In this document: positions 6,170-8,160 of the stretch, piece by piece
Layout of the letters: each line of letters opens with the position of its first letter
Numbering within the stretch: the stretch's first letter is position 1
From: Actinomycetes bacterium
GTDB lineage: Bacteria > Actinomycetota > Actinomycetes > Propionibacteriales > Propionibacteriaceae
DNA length: 8,160 bases
Assembly: GCA_029778515.1 (NCBI GenBank)
Contig: JAKOQD010000026.1
Coordinates: 1-8,160, forward strand
Direction of reading: 5' to 3'
Made by a program: the position numbers and the translations under genes
The notes under the pieces: model-generated
Seen by the model: the letters and a program-made list of their open reading frames with translations, nothing else
Told to the model about the DNA's origin: nothing
Database searches by the model: none

Positions 6170-6176
6170 GGCTACG
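6152..6176. terminator. Possible bidirectional stem between the convergent regulator and glmM stops
   Basis: CGTAGC (6152-6157) and GCTACG (6171-6176) are perfect inverted copies enclosing 13 bases that contain the regulator's stop and the edge of the glmM stop. There is no T-run on either side, so this is at best a weak terminator. No better candidate exists near the two-base gap. Confidence 0.2.
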
Positions 6177-7536
6177 CCGGCTCGAGCGAGAGCCGCTCCT
6201 TGACCACTCCGGCCAGTCGCCGGGCGATCTCGTCCGCCTGGGTTTCGGTGCCGGCTTCGACCATCACCCGAACCAGCGGTTCGGTGCCGGACGGACGCAG
6301 CAGCACCCGTCCCGCCCGGCCGAGTTCGCGGGCGGCGGCCGAAACGGCGGCGTTCACCACCGGATCGATGCCGGCGCGCACCTTGTTGACGTTCGGGACG
6401 TTGATCATCACCTGCGGCAGCCGGACCATCACCGCGGCGAGTTCACGCAGCGGCTTGCCGGTGCGGACCATGCGCGCGGCCAGGTGCAGCGCCGTCAGCA
6501 CGCCGTCGCCGGTCGTGGCGAACTCGCTCATGATCACGTGCCCGGACTGCTCGCCACCCAGCGTGAAGCCGTTGGCGTTCATCGCCTCAAGCACGTAGCG
6601 GTCGCCCACCTTGGTCTGGTCGACGGCGATGCCCTCGGCCCGCATGGCGTTGATGAAGCCGAGGTTGCTCATCACCGTGGCCACCACGGTGTCGCTGTGC
6701 AGGGTCTGGTTCTCGCGCATCGCCAGGGCAAGAACCGCCAGGATCTGGTCACCGTCCACGATCTCGCCGGTGGCGTCCACGGCCAGGCAGCGGTCCGCGT
6801 CCCCGTCCAGCGCGATGCCGAGATCGGCACCGTGCTCGACCACGGCGGCCTGCAGCGCACCCATGTGGGTGGACCCGCAGGCGTCGTTGATGTTCAGGCC
6901 GTCCGGGGAAGCGTGCAGCGCCACCACTTCCGCGCCTTGGGCCTCGAATGCGGCCAGGCCGGTGACGTGGGCGGCTCCGTGGGCACAGTCGACCACGACC
7001 TTCAGCCCTTGCAGGCTGGCGTCCGGACCGAGGCTGGCGACCAGGTGCGCGATGTAGGACTCGATCGCGCCCGGATCGTCCGCGACCCGGCCGACGCCGG
7101 CTCCGGTGGGCCGCAGCCACACCTCGGCCATGCGCTCCTCGATGGCATCCTCGATGTCGTCGTCGAGCTTCACGCCTCCGCGGGCGAAGAATTTGATGCC
7201 ATTGTCGGGCATCGGATTGTGGCTGGCCGAGAGCATCACGCCCAGATCGGCGTCCAGTTGACCCACCAGATGCGCGACGCCCGGGGTCGGGATCACGCCG
7301 AGGCGAACCACGTCCACGCCCGCGGACGCGAGCCCGGCTACCACCGCGGCCTCAAGGAACTCGCCGCTTGCCCTGGTGTCCCGGCCCACCAGGGCAACGG
7401 GACGCCGGGAGCGCTGGAACGCGCCCGCCTCGCCCAGCACGTGGGCAGCAGCGACCGACAATTCCAGCGCTATCTCCGCGGTCAGTTCGAGGTTCGCGGT
7501 GCCGCGCACCCCATCGGTGCCGAACAGTCGAGCCAT
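6172..7536 (-). CDS. glmM: Phosphoglucosamine mutase
   Basis: GlmM converts glucosamine-6-phosphate, the GlmS product, to glucosamine-1-phosphate on the way to UDP-GlcNAc. It is 454 residues, full length for the alpha-D-phosphohexomutase family. [12 protein letters not shown] (1-12) is the typical N-terminus. The catalytic phosphoserine loop is MLSASHNP (101-108, S105). The Mg-binding loop is DGDADR (244-249). The sugar-specificity loop is GGEQSGH (327-333), whose Ser is typical of glucosamine mutases. The phosphate-binding loop is RPSGTEP (414-420). The ATG at 7536 lies 13 bases after the rpsI stop with only a weak purine stretch before it, so the gene is probably expressed from the rplM-rpsI transcript. 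Its 3' end meets the convergent Crp/Fnr-like gene with a two-base gap. Confidence 0.97.
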   Translation of the reverse strand: MARLFGTDGVRGTANLELTAEIALELSVAAAHVLGEAGAFQRSRRPVALVGRDTRASGEFLEAAVVAGLASAGVDVVRLGVIPTPGVAHLVGQLDADLGVMLSASHNPMPDNGIKFFARGGVKLDDDIEDAIEERMAEVWLRPTGAGVGRVADDPGAIESYIAHLVASLGPDASLQGLKVVVDCAHGAAHVTGLAAFEAQGAEVVALHASPDGLNINDACGSTHMGALQAAVVEHGADLGIALDGDADRCLAVDATGEIVDGDQILAVLALAMRENQTLHSDTVVATVMSNLGFINAMRAEGIAVDQTKVGDRYVLEAMNANGFTLGGEQSGHVIMSEFATTGDGVLTALHLAARMVRTGKPLRELAAVMVRLPQVMINVPNVNKVRAGIDPVVNAAVSAAARELGRAGRVLLRPSGTEPLVRVMVEAGTETQADEIARRLAGVVKERLSLEPA

Positions 7537-7549
7537 CGCCCGACCGAAA

Positions 7550-8065
7550 TCAGCGCTTGCTGTACTGCGGCGCCTTGCGGGCCTTCTTCAGGCCAGCCTT
7601 CTTGCGTTCCTTGACGCGGGCGTCGCGGGTCAGCAGGCCGGCCTTCTTCAGCGCCGGACGGCTGGCTTCGACGTCCACTGCGTTCAGCGCACGGGCAATG
7701 CCCAGACGCAGCGCACCGGCCTGGCCGGTCACACCGCCGCCGACGATCGTGGCGATCACGTCGTAGGAACCCATCACCGCTGCGGTCACGAAGGGCTCGT
7801 TGACCGTCTGCTGGTGCAGCTTGTTCGGGAAGTAGTCCTCAAGGGTGCGACCGTTGATCGAGAACTGGCCGGTGCCGGGGAGGATCCGCACCCGGGCGAT
7901 CGCCTCCTTGCGGCGACCGGTGGCAGCACCCGGGGCGACGACCGCCGGACGGCCGCCCGGCAGCGGAGCGCTGGCCACAGCCTCGGCGCGGTAGGCGATC
8001 TCACGATCGTCCTCAACGAAGGGGACGACCTCGTCGACGGTGGTCTCTTCCACGGTTTCGGTCAC
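7550..8065 (-). CDS. rpsI: 30S ribosomal protein S9 (uS9)
   Basis: S9 sits in the head of the 30S subunit, with its C-terminal tail reaching the P-site tRNA. The conserved core starts at [13 protein letters not shown] (48-60), with [26 protein letters not shown] and [10 protein letters not shown] following in order; the tail ends [10 protein letters not shown] with the invariant terminal Lys-Arg. I chose the GTG at 8065 (171 residues) because AAGGA (8072-8076) sits six bases upstream and the resulting MTET start matches other actinobacterial S9 proteins. The GTG at 8083 (177 residues), which overlaps the rplM stop as GTGA, has no ribosome-binding site but cannot be excluded. About 48 residues precede the core, acidic (about 1-28) then Ala/Pro-rich, longer than in E. 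coli S9. It is the second gene of rplM-rpsI-glmM. Confidence 0.95.
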   Translation of the reverse strand: MTETVEETTVDEVVPFVEDDREIAYRAEAVASAPLPGGRPAVVAPGAATGRRKEAIARVRILPGTGQFSINGRTLEDYFPNKLHQQTVNEPFVTAAVMGSYDVIATIVGGGVTGQAGALRLGIARALNAVDVEASRPALKKAGLLTRDARVKERKKAGLKKARKAPQYSKR

Positions 8066-8071
8066 GTTGAT

Positions 8072-8076
8072 TCCTT
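8072..8076 (-). promoter_or_regulatory. Ribosome-binding site that decides the rpsI start
   Basis: AAGGA on the minus strand is six bases upstream of the GTG at 8065. It lies downstream of the alternative GTG at 8083, so it can serve only the shorter reading. Confidence 0.6.
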
Positions 8077-8079
8077 GAC

Positions 8080-8160
8080 TCACTGAGCGATCTGGGTGAT
8101 CTGGTACGGCTGCGGCTTCTGCGCGCTGTGGGGATGCTCAGGGCCCGAGTAGACCTTGAG
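8080..8160 (-). CDS. rplM: C-terminus of 50S ribosomal protein L13 (uL13), cut by the window edge
   Basis: The last 26 codons and the TGA stop (8082-8080) are present. The minus strand translates to [17 protein letters not shown] followed by PYQITQIAQ. This is the typical L13 end, with LKVY-GP-HPH-AQ-P, and rplM immediately upstream of rpsI is the conserved order in most bacteria. The start and the RNA-binding core lie outside the window. The stop is 14 bases before the preferred rpsI GTG, or overlaps the alternative GTG by four bases; either way the two are in one transcript. Confidence 0.93.
   Translation of the reverse strand, partial: LKVYSGPEHPHSAQKPQPYQITQIAQ

Overview
The window comes from a high-GC Gram-positive bacterium (Actinomycetota). 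The evidence is the strong G/C bias, frequent GTG starts, an S9 protein with a long acidic N-terminal tail that starts MTET like mycobacterial S9, and the close match of the pantothenate kinase to actinobacterial CoaA. A placement near the Propionibacteriales is a guess from general resemblance only. No rRNA, tRNA, CRISPR array, prophage or insertion sequence is visible. Coding density is very high, and the longest gap between genes is about 105 bases.

Layout from left to right. At 1-135 (-) is the start of an unidentified protein with one N-terminal membrane helix. At 218-3896 (-) is a tightly overlapping operon read glmS -> acpS -> nnr: glucosamine-6-phosphate synthase, holo-ACP synthase, and a two-domain NAD(P)H-hydrate epimerase/dehydratase. 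Divergent from it, across a 79-base gap, is coaA-ypeA (+, 3976-5380): type I pantothenate kinase and a YpeA-like GNAT acetyltransferase, 1 base apart. Next is a lone Crp/Fnr-like regulator (+, 5486-6169), which converges with glmM (-). The right end (6172-8160, -) is the ribosomal operon rplM (only its C-terminus) -> rpsI -> glmM.

The genes form three linked themes. GlmS and GlmM are consecutive steps towards UDP-GlcNAc for the cell wall. CoaA starts CoA synthesis, AcpS spends CoA to activate acyl carrier protein, and YpeA presumably uses an acyl-CoA. Nnr repairs hydrated NAD(P)H.

I do not see a new multi-gene system here; most of the window is conserved housekeeping. The most unusual element is a mobile-type palindromic repeat, the widespread 'VIPAKAGIP / IPAFAGMT' sequence. 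It has one full palindrome and two further half copies, and it sits in frame inside nnr, where it adds about 30 residues to the protein. Secondary points are the Crp-like regulator with no visible nucleotide-binding signature and palindromes upstream of it, a probable leaderless glmS transcript, and start-codon choices for glmS and rpsI.
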